Assembly (NCBI RefSeq): GCF_937881195.1
Contig: NZ_CALGFC010000048.1
Span: 1 to 50,876, forward strand
Direction: 5' to 3'
Length of the DNA: 50,876 nucleotides
Source of the DNA: an uncultured Methanobrevibacter sp.
GTDB lineage: Archaea > Methanobacteriota > Methanobacteria > Methanobacteriales > Methanobacteriaceae
Shown here: positions 27,977 to 39,200 of the stretch, one piece after another
Layout of the letters: the number at the start of each line of letters is the position of its first letter
Position numbering within the stretch: the first letter of the stretch is position 1
Notes under the pieces: model-generated
What the model saw: the letters and a program-made list of their open reading frames with translations, nothing else
The model's database searches: none
What the model was told of the DNA's origin: nothing
Translations under genes and position numbers: made by a program

Positions 27977-30900
27977 ATGGGTCTTAAATTTAAAAAAATA
28001 GCTATAATAACATTATTAATGATATTTGTAAGCTTAATTTTTATTAATGCATCTTTTGCTGCTTCTGGATATGTTGATGTCATTGTAAAGGATGCTCATA
28101 ATTCAACTTCAAACAAATATTCTGAAGAAGGCTTTGCAGTAAAAAATGCTACAATTAAGGTTATAAATAAAACAACCAATAATGTTATATTATCTGGTAG
28201 TACTGATAATAATGGTAAATATAGAATCTCTACAAATAATTTGAATCCAGGGGTTTATTTATTAAATATTAGCTATTCTACATATTTAACATACTCAACA
28301 AATCTAACAGTAAATAAATCTTCCAATGCTGGTGAAGTTAAATGGAGATTCACTCCAGATATTGCTTTTGTTTGTTATTATGCTGGCCATAAAGAAAAAG
28401 TTAATAGCTTGATGAATATAAGTAAGAGGGTTTATTATATTGATTCTATGAACTATGATCAAGAAAAAGAAGATAAATTATGGCTATTAAGGTATGCACA
28501 ATTTTTATATTTAGATATGTATGCAGATGGATCATATACTTTTGATACTAGAATCTTTTCAAATATTCCTGCAAATATAAACTATAAAATTGCCTATTGT
28601 TTTGGGGATTATAATCCTGATAGATTAAAAGATTTTGGATTAAATTTTATTGGTTCTAATTCTTCTAATAATACTCCTCATACAATTGAAAACACTTTTA
28701 TTGGGTCTTATTTTAAATCTCAAAGTTCAGAAAATATGAACTTAGAAATACTAAATGAGAATATGCAAAATTTATTTGATTATATTAGGTATTTATTAGA
28801 AGAAACAAACACTAACCCAACTGATGATAATTCTAAAACACCGAAATTAGATTCTTTATGGGGTATATATCATCCAGACTATGGAACTTGGGAATTTAGA
28901 GTTGATCAAACAAATATAGCTAATTGGATTCGTCAAAATCCGGGTTATACAATTAACACTTCTGGTAATTTGAGATGGATGGATGAAGAGTATATCAGCT
29001 GGCTTTCTACACAAAATATCTCTTCATTATATTCTGATTTTGAAAGTTGGTATAAATCCATTAAAAAAAATATAACTTCTAATTTTATAGTAATTGCAAG
29101 TTATAAACCTGGAGGAATTTTAGTTGATGCATTGATTAGAGCTTATGAATCTCAAGGTAGAGCAACTTTCAATGTTTTTCAAATTGAACAAAAACCTTCA
29201 ATGGCAACCATCCTTTTAAATTTGACTAATGCACTTACTCGAAAGATAGTTGCTATCAACTCTTTGTATAGCTGGTCTATGGATTATCAGAATATGGGAG
29301 AAGATGGTGGTGCTATAGATGAATATCTTGGAATAGATGTTGAAATTATAAGGGCTTTAAATGATATTAGTGAAATGAGCTATCTTAGTGATTATGGTCC
29401 ACAATCAGAATGGACTTATTCAGTAACAATCCCTAGTATGGAAGGAGTTTTTGGGGCTATAGCTGTTTCTTATATTGATTCTGCAGGAAAAACTCAAATT
29501 ATAAAAGCAGGAGTTGATAAATTAGTCGAAACAACTCAAGGTTGGGCTAATTTGAAGGAAAAAAGTAATGAATATAAGAAAATAGCTATAATTCTTTATA
29601 ATTATCCTCCAGGCAAATTAGAAATTGGTGCTTCATATTTGGATGTTTTTCAAAGTGTTCATGATCTTTTAGAACAGTTGTATGATGCAGGTTATAATAT
29701 TGGGATGAATAAAAGTGAAATTCCTACAGTTTCTAGACTTGTTGCACTTATTCAAGATATGGGTAATAAAGGAACTTATGCTCAAGGACTTTTAAATGAG
29801 TATGTTGAGAAAAATTGGGATACTTTGATGAAATATGGGCAACTTGTTGATGAGATAAAAGTTGGCGAATATCTTAACTCTTTAGGTGTTGATCTTAAGG
29901 AACAATTACTAAAAAAATGGGGTCAAAATGGAACGATGGGTGGAGTGATGGTTTATACAAATAAAACTACTGGTAAAAAATACATTGTTATCCCTGGAAT
30001 GATGTTTGGAAACATTTTTCTGACATTTCAACCTAGTAGAGGTTGGGATGAGATGAAATCTGTTGAAGATTACCACGACTTAACGTTACCTCCTCATCAA
30101 CAATATGTTACTTTTTATAAGTGGTTAGGGGATGTTTTTAAAGCTGATGCAATGATACACATGGGGACTCATGGAACATTAGAATTTTTGCCTGGAAGAT
30201 CTCTTGGCCTGCAAGATGATGATTGGACATTTGTTCTAAGTGGTATTCCAAATATATATCCTTATATTGTCTCCAATCCTGGTGAAGCATCAGTAGCTAA
30301 AAATAGGGCAGGTGCATTAGTTATAAGTCACATGACTCCAGCTTCTGTAATTTCCCAATTATATGGAAATTATACTGAATTAAATACTCGTATAGATTCT
30401 TATGAAGATGCTGTGAAATTTAATAATTCATTAGCAGAGACATATAAAAAACAAATTCTAAATCTTTCTAAGTCTTTAAATATTGATCAACCAACTTCAA
30501 ATCAATCTTTTGATGATTGGCTTGAAGATGTACATCATTTGCTTGAAGGATTAGATAATGATATTATCACTATAGGATTACATACTTTAGGTTATGTACT
30601 AACTGGGGATGAAATGATTCAAGGAGTTATAACGATTGTATCGTCGAAATCTAGTATTTATGATAATATAAAAGAATTATTATATCCTAATCTTAGAAAT
30701 GTGAAATATTATGATATGGTTAATGGAGTTAACAGTACTAAATACGTTTCACAGGTTAAAATAATACAAAATTGGTTAACTAAATATGTTACTGGACTAT
30801 TAAATGGTTCAATAACTAATATAACTCAATTTTTAGAAGAAAACAATATTTCTAATGCTAGTGGATTTTATAACGACTTTTATGACGCTCTGGTACTTTG

Positions 30901-32725
30901 TAACACTACAATCAGGGATATACAAAATAATTTAGAATGGGATTCAATAATGAAGGCTTTATCTGGGGAATATGTTTTACCTGGCTTAGCTGTTGATCCT
31001 GCTTATGGTGACTCATTACCTACTGGTAGAAATGTATACTTTACAGATGCTACTAAAATGCCTTCTAAAGCTGCTTTTGAAACTGCTAAAGAAATCGTCG
31101 ATAAACTAATTGTTGAATATTATGAAGCACATAACAAAACTTTTCCAGAGCTTGTTGGTCTTGTGATGTGGGGTACAGAATTATTGCGTACTGAAGGTAT
31201 TGGTATGGGAGAATTTTTATACTTGTTAGGAGTTACTCCTGTTTGGACATCAAATGGCGTAGCTAAAGGGGTAGAATTAATTCCTTTGTCTGATTTGAAA
31301 GTTACATTATCTAATGGTACAACTATAAATCGCCCTCGTATCGATGTTTATGCAAGTGCGGTTACTAATAATGCTAAGTGGATTAAACTAATGGTTTCTG
31401 CAGTTAATTTAGCTTATAATGCTTCAGATGAGACTACATCTCAAAATTATGTTAAGAAGCATTTTAAAGAATATCCTTCATTAGATAGAATTTTTGGTCT
31501 TCCTGGAGCAGTTCTTGAAGGAACTGGCATGAGTAATTTTATTCCGAACACAAATAACTGGCAAAATAACACGAATATTAGTGCAACATTAGCAGATATT
31601 TATCTATCCCGAGTTTCTTATTCTTGGTCTATTGATTCAAAGGGTAGTATTGTTGTAACTAGTAATAGAGGTGCTTATGAATTTTTACTTAAAAAAACTG
31701 ATTTAATAACTCAAAATGTAGATAGTACTTGGAGATTTTTAGATAGTGATGATTATTATGATTGGTTTGGTGGATTATTAGGAGCTTCTCAATACCTTGG
31801 TGGAACTCCTGATACTTCTATTGTTGATATAAGAAATAAAAATAATTTAATAACTAGAAATCTACAAGAACAAATAGACTTTGAAATAAGGTCCACGGTT
31901 TTAAATCCAGTTTATAGGGATGCTTTACTTGGAACTGCTGCAGGATGGAATTTTTATTCATCAAAATATCAATATATTTTTGGGTTTAATACTGTTGCCT
32001 CAGGGGGTAATGGAATAAATCTAGTTTCTAGTGGAACATGGATTTCTTTAGGTTATAATCTATTAGATTCAGCTTTTAATGTTGATAGTGGATATAAATC
32101 TTATTCTTTCCAAAGTATGTCTGGTTGGGTTTTAGTTGCAGCTCAAAAAGGAATGTGGTCTGGAGATGCTAAACTTTTAACAGAACTAGCTAATAAGTAC
32201 CTTAGGGCAGCAATTCAGTATGGTGTTGCATGTTGTCATCATACTTGTGCAAATTTAGATTTTAATAAATGGGTTCTTCAAGTGTCTTCTTTATCTAATG
32301 CAGAAAAACAAAAGTATTCTGATATATTGAAAAAAGCTACTCTTGGGGGAGCTGCTTATGCTTCTTCAACTAATAATGGAGAATCTAGTTCTAATGGTGG
32401 AGATTCTCAATCTAATGGGAAAGGTTCTTCTAGTAGCTCTGATATGGGACAAATTTCTCAAGATACTTCTTCTAATGGTCAAGTTGGAGATTCAAGTTCT
32501 TCTAAGAATAGTAAAAGTCAAAGTTCAGATGCTTCTAGTTCTTCTGATAGCTCAAATGGTGCTTCAGGTAAAAATGATGGTAAAGTGAGTGAAATATCAA
32601 ACAATCAAAATTCTTCATCTAGTTCTGATTCCTCAATTTCTGCAGCATTTATAGCTGCTGTTTTAGCTATAATCGCATTGTTTGTTGTTGGTTATATTAG
32701 AAATAAAAAGAATAATGATTATTAA
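27977..32725 (+). CDS. Secreted, membrane-anchored CobN/magnesium-chelatase H-like protein
   Basis: This 1582-aa protein combines a signal peptide (about 1-29), a carboxypeptidase-regulatory/Cna-B-like beta domain (about 30-112), and a full-length CobN/BchH-type domain (about 125-1465). A Ser/Asn/Gly-rich linker of nearly 100 residues follows, then a C-terminal membrane segment with a basic tail (RNKKNNDY). The family signature is clear: HMGTHGTLEFLPGRS with His728 and His732, followed by GIPNIYPYIVSNPGEA. CobN and BchH bind a tetrapyrrole and receive cobalt or magnesium using ATPase subunits. This copy would face outside, where ATP is not available, so classical chelatase action is doubtful; corrinoid or metal binding at the surface is one possibility. 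AGGAAAA precedes the ATG. No ChlI/ChlD partner is nearby. Confidence 0.88.
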   Translation: MGLKFKKIAIITLLMIFVSLIFINASFAASGYVDVIVKDAHNSTSNKYSEEGFAVKNATIKVINKTTNNVILSGSTDNNGKYRISTNNLNPGVYLLNISYSTYLTYSTNLTVNKSSNAGEVKWRFTPDIAFVCYYAGHKEKVNSLMNISKRVYYIDSMNYDQEKEDKLWLLRYAQFLYLDMYADGSYTFDTRIFSNIPANINYKIAYCFGDYNPDRLKDFGLNFIGSNSSNNTPHTIENTFIGSYFKSQSSENMNLEILNENMQNLFDYIRYLLEETNTNPTDDNSKTPKLDSLWGIYHPDYGTWEFRVDQTNIANWIRQNPGYTINTSGNLRWMDEEYISWLSTQNISSLYSDFESWYKSIKKNITSNFIVIASYKPGGILVDALIRAYESQGRATFNVFQIEQKPSMATILLNLTNALTRKIVAINSLYSWSMDYQNMGEDGGAIDEYLGIDVEIIRALNDISEMSYLSDYGPQSEWTYSVTIPSMEGVFGAIAVSYIDSAGKTQIIKAGVDKLVETTQGWANLKEKSNEYKKIAIILYNYPPGKLEIGASYLDVFQSVHDLLEQLYDAGYNIGMNKSEIPTVSRLVALIQDMGNKGTYAQGLLNEYVEKNWDTLMKYGQLVDEIKVGEYLNSLGVDLKEQLLKKWGQNGTMGGVMVYTNKTTGKKYIVIPGMMFGNIFLTFQPSRGWDEMKSVEDYHDLTLPPHQQYVTFYKWLGDVFKADAMIHMGTHGTLEFLPGRSLGLQDDDWTFVLSGIPNIYPYIVSNPGEASVAKNRAGALVISHMTPASVISQLYGNYTELNTRIDSYEDAVKFNNSLAETYKKQILNLSKSLNIDQPTSNQSFDDWLEDVHHLLEGLDNDIITIGLHTLGYVLTGDEMIQGVITIVSSKSSIYDNIKELLYPNLRNVKYYDMVNGVNSTKYVSQVKIIQNWLTKYVTGLLNGSITNITQFLEENNISNASGFYNDFYDALVLCNTTIRDIQNNLEWDSIMKALSGEYVLPGLAVDPAYGDSLPTGRNVYFTDATKMPSKAAFETAKEIVDKLIVEYYEAHNKTFPELVGLVMWGTELLRTEGIGMGEFLYLLGVTPVWTSNGVAKGVELIPLSDLKVTLSNGTTINRPRIDVYASAVTNNAKWIKLMVSAVNLAYNASDETTSQNYVKKHFKEYPSLDRIFGLPGAVLEGTGMSNFIPNTNNWQNNTNISATLADIYLSRVSYSWSIDSKGSIVVTSNRGAYEFLLKKTDLITQNVDSTWRFLDSDDYYDWFGGLLGASQYLGGTPDTSIVDIRNKNNLITRNLQEQIDFEIRSTVLNPVYRDALLGTAAGWNFYSSKYQYIFGFNTVASGGNGINLVSSGTWISLGYNLLDSAFNVDSGYKSYSFQSMSGWVLVAAQKGMWSGDAKLLTELANKYLRAAIQYGVACCHHTCANLDFNKWVLQVSSLSNAEKQKYSDILKKATLGGAAYASSTNNGESSSNGGDSQSNGKGSSSSSDMGQISQDTSSNGQVGDSSSSKNSKSQSSDASSSSDSSNGASGKNDGKVSEISNNQNSSSSSDSSISAAFIAAVLAIIALFVVGYIRNKKNNDY

Positions 32726-33067
32726 GATTTATTTTTATAATAATTTATTTTTTATTATAATTTATTTTTTATTATAATTTATTTTTTTTCACGATTATTT
32801 CCGAAATCTTTATAAATATTGAATATAATAAAAATATTCATTCAGTCATATTTGATATTTTATAAAGCTTGTTTGATATTAACTGAAAATATTCAACTAT
32901 ATTATTCTTTAATTTAGATAAATTTCAATTTATTATCTTGCTTTATAAAATCTTTTTTTGATTGATATGATGGGAATCTAATAGAATTTAAGATTAATTT
33001 TTTTCTATTAGGTTATTATTCAATTAGGTTATGGTTTTTATACCAAATCAGATGAAAGGAGATAATT
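32726..33067. other. 342-bp intergenic region with T-rich repeats
   Basis: Two exact 17-bp copies of ATTATAATTTATTTTTT (32754-32770 and 32771-32787), with a partial copy before them, form a T-rich tail that could end transcription of the CobN-like gene. No open frame is present. ATTAGGTTAT occurs twice near 33007-33033, before the next gene. Confidence 0.5.
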
Positions 33068-35989
33068 ATGAAAAAATTTAAGCTAATTATTCCATTATTT
33101 ACTTTGTTAGTATTTTTGGCAATTGGTTCTGCTACAGCTGCTAGCTATGATATTAATGAAACTAGCTATTCAAACTATTTTAATAATGATGGCTCATTCA
33201 AAGTGGATTCTGGAATAAATAATGGGGATGAATTAGTTATTAATGGGGAAATTAAAAATAAAAATTTCACTATTGATAAAAATGTAACTATTAATGGAAA
33301 TACAAATGGAAAAATGATAAATAGTACTATTAGATTATTTGGGAGTGATTCTAGTGGTTCTACTATAAATGGGATTAGTATTAATAATGTTAATCAAAAT
33401 GGTATTGAGATAACTAATGGTGCTTCTCATATAATGATTAATAATACTAATATACATATTAATGGAACAGAAACTTTTGGGGGTTATAGTTTATATGGTA
33501 TATTAGCTACTGGTGAAACTTCTTATGTTAATATTATTAATAATATAATTTCAATGAATGGAAATGTGCCTTATAATTATGGGATTTCTGTCTCTTGTTT
33601 TTATGGAGACACATATCAAATAGCTCCTAATCCTAATAATTATGTTATAAATGGTAATAAAATAAGTTCTAATATTAATAATACTTACTCTGCAGGTATA
33701 TATGCAGATTCTCCAATTAATTTTACTATAAAAAATAATAATTTGGACTTGATGTCGAACAATTTAATATATGGTATAACTATCACTGACATGTTTTTAA
33801 CTGATTTTTCTGGTGATGGCAATTTAATTCCTTCTAGGGGAATAGAAATCTCAAAGAACTCTATTTATGGAACTGGTAACTGTATTTTCTTAATCGAAAT
33901 TTTCCAGCTAGGTATTTGGGAAGCTATGGATGATTATGGTGAATTTAAACCTATTTTGGTTAACGAAAATAATCTCTATGGTAAAGGAACTTCTGTATAT
34001 GGTATTGCTTTAGGTTCATCTCATTATATTAATATTAATGGAAACAATATAACAACAATTGGGGGAAATTACAAATCAATAAATAAAACCAATGATTCAG
34101 CAGCACCTATAGGGGGTATAGCTCCTATTAATTTACAAAGTGATTCATTTGAGAGATGCCAATATTTAAATATTACAAACAATCATTTTGAATCAAATAA
34201 TGGCTTAACTGTTGGAAATACTAATTCGTCTATTGTCCCGCAGAATATTACTTATTTGGGTAATTTACAAGATTTTATAATTGACGATGAATCATATTCT
34301 AATTTCTTTGATAATGAAGGAAATTTTTTAGATAATTTGAATGTTACTACAAATAGCACTTTAAATTTAGGTAATCTATTTAGGAAAAAAATTGTAATTG
34401 ATAGGATGCTAAATATAATGCCCTATGATAATGCTTCCATGTTATTATATACTCAAATCATTTTAAAAAATAGTGCTTCTGGATCAATTATCCAAAATTT
34501 ATTCTTTGTAAGTGATAAAAATGTTTTAAACCTTGAAGGGTCTTCTGATAACATTTTTAAAAATAATAGAATTATTATAAGAAGTATAATTGATGATTAT
34601 TATCCTAACAATTCTTTAGATGGGATAACTTTAACTGGAGATAGCTCTAGAAACCAAATCTTAAACAATGATATTCAAATTGATGGAACCATGAATCCTA
34701 CTAAAGGAGCATATTTTTACGGTATTCAGATTGGAAGTTATGATGGGTCTAATCCTGATTCTAATATTATAGATGGGAATACTATAGTCGTTAATGGTGT
34801 TTATGCTAGTGCACTATATTTTAATTCTGTTAAAAACACTATTATAAAAAATAATGATATTTTTGTCAATGGAAAAGATTTTGCATATGTTATTGTTATT
34901 CAAGATTGGAGTTACCTTTCATCTGCTCCATCATTGAATAATCATATAATTAATAATAAAATTTTTGGAAAAGGAAGTATGATTTATTTAATTGAATCTA
35001 TTAATTCTCAAGGAACTATTGTAAAAAATAATATTATTTCTGGTGATGGTGATGCTGTATATGGTTATGCTTCTTCAGGATCTAAAAATGAAGTTATTGA
35101 GGCAAATGAGTTTTATATAAATGGAACTGATGTAGCTAATACTCCTTTAAACTTTGATATTATTAAATCGTCTCAAGCTGGAATATATGCTGAAAAAGTT
35201 ACAAATATGACTATAAAGAACAATAAGATTATATCTAAGTATAATAAAGGAGGAGATTACGGAGTTAATATATTAAATGCATCTGCAGGTTCTAAAAATA
35301 TTATAGAAAATAATTATCTCTCTTCTGATAATGGAAGGAAATTAGGAAAAGAATCTATTTACAGTGTCAATGCTTTAGATTTGATTAACAATAATACTCC
35401 AAAAAGAACAATATTAACTTTGAAAACATCTAAAATAACAGTTGGAAAAACTGCATCTATAATTGCCATTCTTAAAGATAATAATGGGAAAGCTTTAGTT
35501 AATAATAAAATTCAACTTTTAATCAATGGAAAATCTTATAGTTCAACCACTAATTCTAAAGGTGAAGCTATTTTTAAAATTTCTTCTCTTAAAAAGGGTA
35601 ATTATTCAATTAAAGCTAATTATGTTGGAAATAATAATTATATTTCGACATTAGCTACTCAAAAACAAATTGTTTTAGGAATTGCAGATTTAAAGATTAC
35701 AAAGATTCGAACTAATGGTAAAAGGTATATAATAACTATTAAGAATATAGGCTCAGAATCAGCATTGAAATCTAAATTTCGAATTTGGTATAAAGATTCT
35801 AGAAATAAAGTATTAAAACCACTTATAATAAATACTAAGTCACTTTCTGCAGGTAAATCTTTGAATATATCAATTAACCTCTTCAAAAAGTATCCAAAGA
35901 AAAAATATGTTGTATATACTCAAGCTAATTATAATAAGGCTGTCAAGGAATCAAATTACAAAAACAATTTAAAAAAAGTTATAGTGTAA
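33068..35989 (+). CDS. Beta-helix adhesin-like protein with basic CARDB-like C-terminus
   Basis: The 973-aa secreted protein begins with a signal peptide (cleavage near ATAA, about 25). Two homologous halves follow, each opened by a SYSNYF-type motif (33-38 and 409-414). Each continues with Asn/Ile/Gly-rich right-handed beta-helix repeats (NGISINNV, IKNNNL, IINNKI patterns) of the pectate-lyase-like kind. A bacterial-Ig-like domain (about 778-868; NGKALVNNKIQLLINGKSYSS reads across its core) and a Lys/Tyr-rich CARDB-like domain (about 870-973) ending in NYNKAVKESNYKNN complete it. There is no membrane anchor. GAAAGGAGA lies before the ATG. It is probably a cell-wall-associated adhesin or polysaccharide binder; no enzyme activity can be assigned. 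Confidence 0.88.
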   Translation: MKKFKLIIPLFTLLVFLAIGSATAASYDINETSYSNYFNNDGSFKVDSGINNGDELVINGEIKNKNFTIDKNVTINGNTNGKMINSTIRLFGSDSSGSTINGISINNVNQNGIEITNGASHIMINNTNIHINGTETFGGYSLYGILATGETSYVNIINNIISMNGNVPYNYGISVSCFYGDTYQIAPNPNNYVINGNKISSNINNTYSAGIYADSPINFTIKNNNLDLMSNNLIYGITITDMFLTDFSGDGNLIPSRGIEISKNSIYGTGNCIFLIEIFQLGIWEAMDDYGEFKPILVNENNLYGKGTSVYGIALGSSHYININGNNITTIGGNYKSINKTNDSAAPIGGIAPINLQSDSFERCQYLNITNNHFESNNGLTVGNTNSSIVPQNITYLGNLQDFIIDDESYSNFFDNEGNFLDNLNVTTNSTLNLGNLFRKKIVIDRMLNIMPYDNASMLLYTQIILKNSASGSIIQNLFFVSDKNVLNLEGSSDNIFKNNRIIIRSIIDDYYPNNSLDGITLTGDSSRNQILNNDIQIDGTMNPTKGAYFYGIQIGSYDGSNPDSNIIDGNTIVVNGVYASALYFNSVKNTIIKNNDIFVNGKDFAYVIVIQDWSYLSSAPSLNNHIINNKIFGKGSMIYLIESINSQGTIVKNNIISGDGDAVYGYASSGSKNEVIEANEFYINGTDVANTPLNFDIIKSSQAGIYAEKVTNMTIKNNKIISKYNKGGDYGVNILNASAGSKNIIENNYLSSDNGRKLGKESIYSVNALDLINNNTPKRTILTLKTSKITVGKTASIIAILKDNNGKALVNNKIQLLINGKSYSSTTNSKGEAIFKISSLKKGNYSIKANYVGNNNYISTLATQKQIVLGIADLKITKIRTNGKRYIITIKNIGSESALKSKFRIWYKDSRNKVLKPLIINTKSLSAGKSLNISINLFKKYPKKKYVVYTQANYNKAVKESNYKNNLKKVIV

Positions 35990-36129
35990 CTATTATTACG
36001 CTATAATAAAAAATTTTAACATTATATCTTCATACCAAATCTATTATAATCCATTAGTTTTAATCTTGTGTTAATTTTGATTTTATATTGGATTTAAAAT
36101 TGTTTTTTGGTATTTTAATTGTTATATTT

Positions 36130-36225
36130 GATTATATAATTTTAATTTTTATAATCGGATTATATATGTTTAATTTTTATAATCTGATGATATAATTTTA
36201 ATTTTTATATTTGAGGATATTTAAT
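36130..36225. repeat. Imperfect tandem repeats before the third surface-protein gene
   Basis: A unit of about 30 bp resembling GATTATATAATTTTAATTTT followed by TATAATC recurs three times with changes. It fills the 273-bp gap upstream of the next adhesin gene and includes several possible TATA-like sequences. Confidence 0.5.
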
Positions 36226-36262
36226 TTGTTTTTGATTTTTTAATAATAATTTAAGGAGAAAT

Positions 36263-39200
36263 ATGATGAAAATATCGAAAAATATTATTTTAATTGGCAT
36301 TTTAATAGTATTTTTAGCTACATCTATCGGTTCTGTTAGTGCAATTGATAATAATGTATCTAATACAAATACAGATAATTATGCCGTTAATGATCTAGGG
36401 ATTAATCAAATTAATTCTAATGTTGATGATAATATAAATACTAATGATAATACTACTATTACTACTGATTTTAATAATAATGATAATACTACTGGTTATA
36501 ATACTACTGGTTATAATACTAAAGATTATAATATAACTGATTCTATTAATGAAGATAAAGATAATGAATCTAATGAGGAAATTTTAAATGTATCTACTTC
36601 TTTAAACTCTAATTCTAAGAGTTTTAATACTATCAATGTCCTTAATAGTCCTCAAACAATTATAATAACTGATAGTTCTTATTCTAATTATTTTAATAGT
36701 AATGGTACTATAAAAACAGGTAGTGGACTAGTTGAGGGAGATATATTAGATATTCAAGGAACTCTATATAACAAAAATTTTGTTTTAACAATTCCATTGA
36801 ATCTTATAACAACTTCAAATGGCAAACTTGTTAATGGAACTATATATATTAGAACTAGTGGTTCAGGATCAAACATCACAGGATTAACAATTATTAATAC
36901 TAATGATAATGGTCATGGTGTTTATTTACTTGAAACTGAAAATAATACTATAAAAAATTGTGATTTTACTATAAGTGGTCAAGGGGCATATTCTCTACCT
37001 ATGGTTCGTTCTAATTATAATAAGATTATTGGAAATAAAATGGTTAATTTAATTAATAATTATTCTCCAGGAATGGATCCTAGTGCAAAAACCGTTATTG
37101 TTTTAGGTAACTCCCATAACAATACAATAGCTAACAATACTCTTGCTTCAAATGGTTCTAATTGTATTTATTTATCTACTTATTCTTTTTTAGATTATGG
37201 TTCTGGTGAAGGAGCATCTACTTATAATAATATAATAAATAACACAGTTTATGGTGCAGATACTTCCTGGTGTTATGTAATTCAGATTATGGGAAATTAC
37301 AATAATATTAAATATAATACTGTGTATGGTGGATATAGGGGAATTTCATCTGTAGGCACATATAACAATGTTTCTAGCAACAAAATTTTTGATACTGCAA
37401 ACACTGGAATTTATGCAGGCACAAATAATATAATTTATGATAATTTCATAAATCAGACAGGTAGTAGTACTGGAATAGTTGTCACTGGGTCAAATGTTGG
37501 ATTAAAAAATAATGTTATATATGTTGTTAATGGAAAAGCAATTGATGTTTCTTCTAATAATAATATAACCATAGAAAATAATAATATATCCTCTGTTGGG
37601 GGAACTTGTGTCTATATTTTTGGTAACTCTAATCAAATTTCTATCTTAAGGAATATTATTAATTCAAATACTGGACTTTGTATTTCTATAAAAAGACAGG
37701 ACTCTCAAACATTTCCAACTAATATAACAATCAGAAATAATACTTTAAATACTGAAAATAATTACTCAATCGATGCTAAGGATTGTGATAAAAATACTTT
37801 TGTTCTTGGAAATGATAATACAATAAAAGGCCAGATTATAAGTCCTGGTGGAGAAATTATTAATCCTCCTATAAACAATTTCACTGGAACCTTACATATT
37901 ATTAATGAATCTAATTTCGATGACTATTTTGATATTTATGGTAATTTAAAGAATATAGTTGATGATGGGGATGTTTTAAATATAACTGGTAATTTTTATA
38001 ATAGGGATATTAAAATAACATCTACAATAAAAATCATTGGAGATTTAGCTAATTTTTATAATTCTACATTTATAATAACTGCTAGAGGAGTATGGATTGA
38101 AAATATAAATATAATCAATGAAGCTAAAATGGGAATTATTATTAATCAAACTGAATCTGCAACTATAAATAAGAACAATATAAGTTCAATCCACCCAACT
38201 ACTGCTTATGGGATTTATATTTACCAGTCAGATAATAATATAATTTCATCAAACAATATTTATGTTAAAGGAGATTTATTGACTTATGGAATTTTGTCTT
38301 TTGGGTCTTTATCTAATGTTATAAAAGATAATAATATAAAAGTTAATGGAACAGGCAATTTACACAAATATGAGTCTGGTATTTGTATTGATGGTGAACA
38401 TATTGTAAATGAAATATTCAGGACTTATGGGATCTTATTATTATACTCATCTAATAATAATTTAACTAATAATCATCTTAATATATCATCAGCAATTGAA
38501 AATTCACCTAATCAATCAGATAATTTTACAAATTCCATTGCAGGGATTGACATATATTATGATAGTCATAACAATAATATAATAGGTAATGATATTATTA
38601 TTTGTGCCAAAGACCCCTATTTATATGGATTAGGAGTTTTAGGTGGTCAAACAAATACTGGTAACTTAAGATCTGAAAATAACACATTTAAAAGTAATAA
38701 TATCCAAATAGATGGAAGCTACTTTGCAACTGGATTTATTTCTGGATATAATAGTTTTAATACATTATTATATGGAAATTCCATATTTTGCTCAGCTAAT
38801 GACTATGCTTATGGAGTAACATTAGAGTTATCTCAGTTTAATATAATACAAGATAATCAAATAGACTTATTTGCCATAATTAATTATGCAATTGAATTAT
38901 ATGCTTCAAATGATAATCAAATAATACAAAATTTGGTTTATGCTTCTGGTAGTTATAGTTATGGTATTGCTGCAATTTCTTCTTCTAGAAATCAAATAAT
39001 ATTGAATGATATTGAGGTTTATGGTGATTTGAGCAAAGAACCAATACAAAAAAGACATGGGGATGCAATTCCTTATGGCAATGCGGGTATGCTATTAATG
39101 TCAAATTCTGACAATAATATTATAAAAGATAACAAAATAAAATCTTCTGGTGAATATGCAATTAATGGGACAAGCATTAAAAACACTACTATTGATAATA

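Noticed and set aside
32343..32588. Plus-strand open frame overlapping the CobN-like Ser-rich linker
   Set aside because: It is a Leu/Met-rich shifted reading of serine codons, inside a gene whose own frame continues to a proper anchor.
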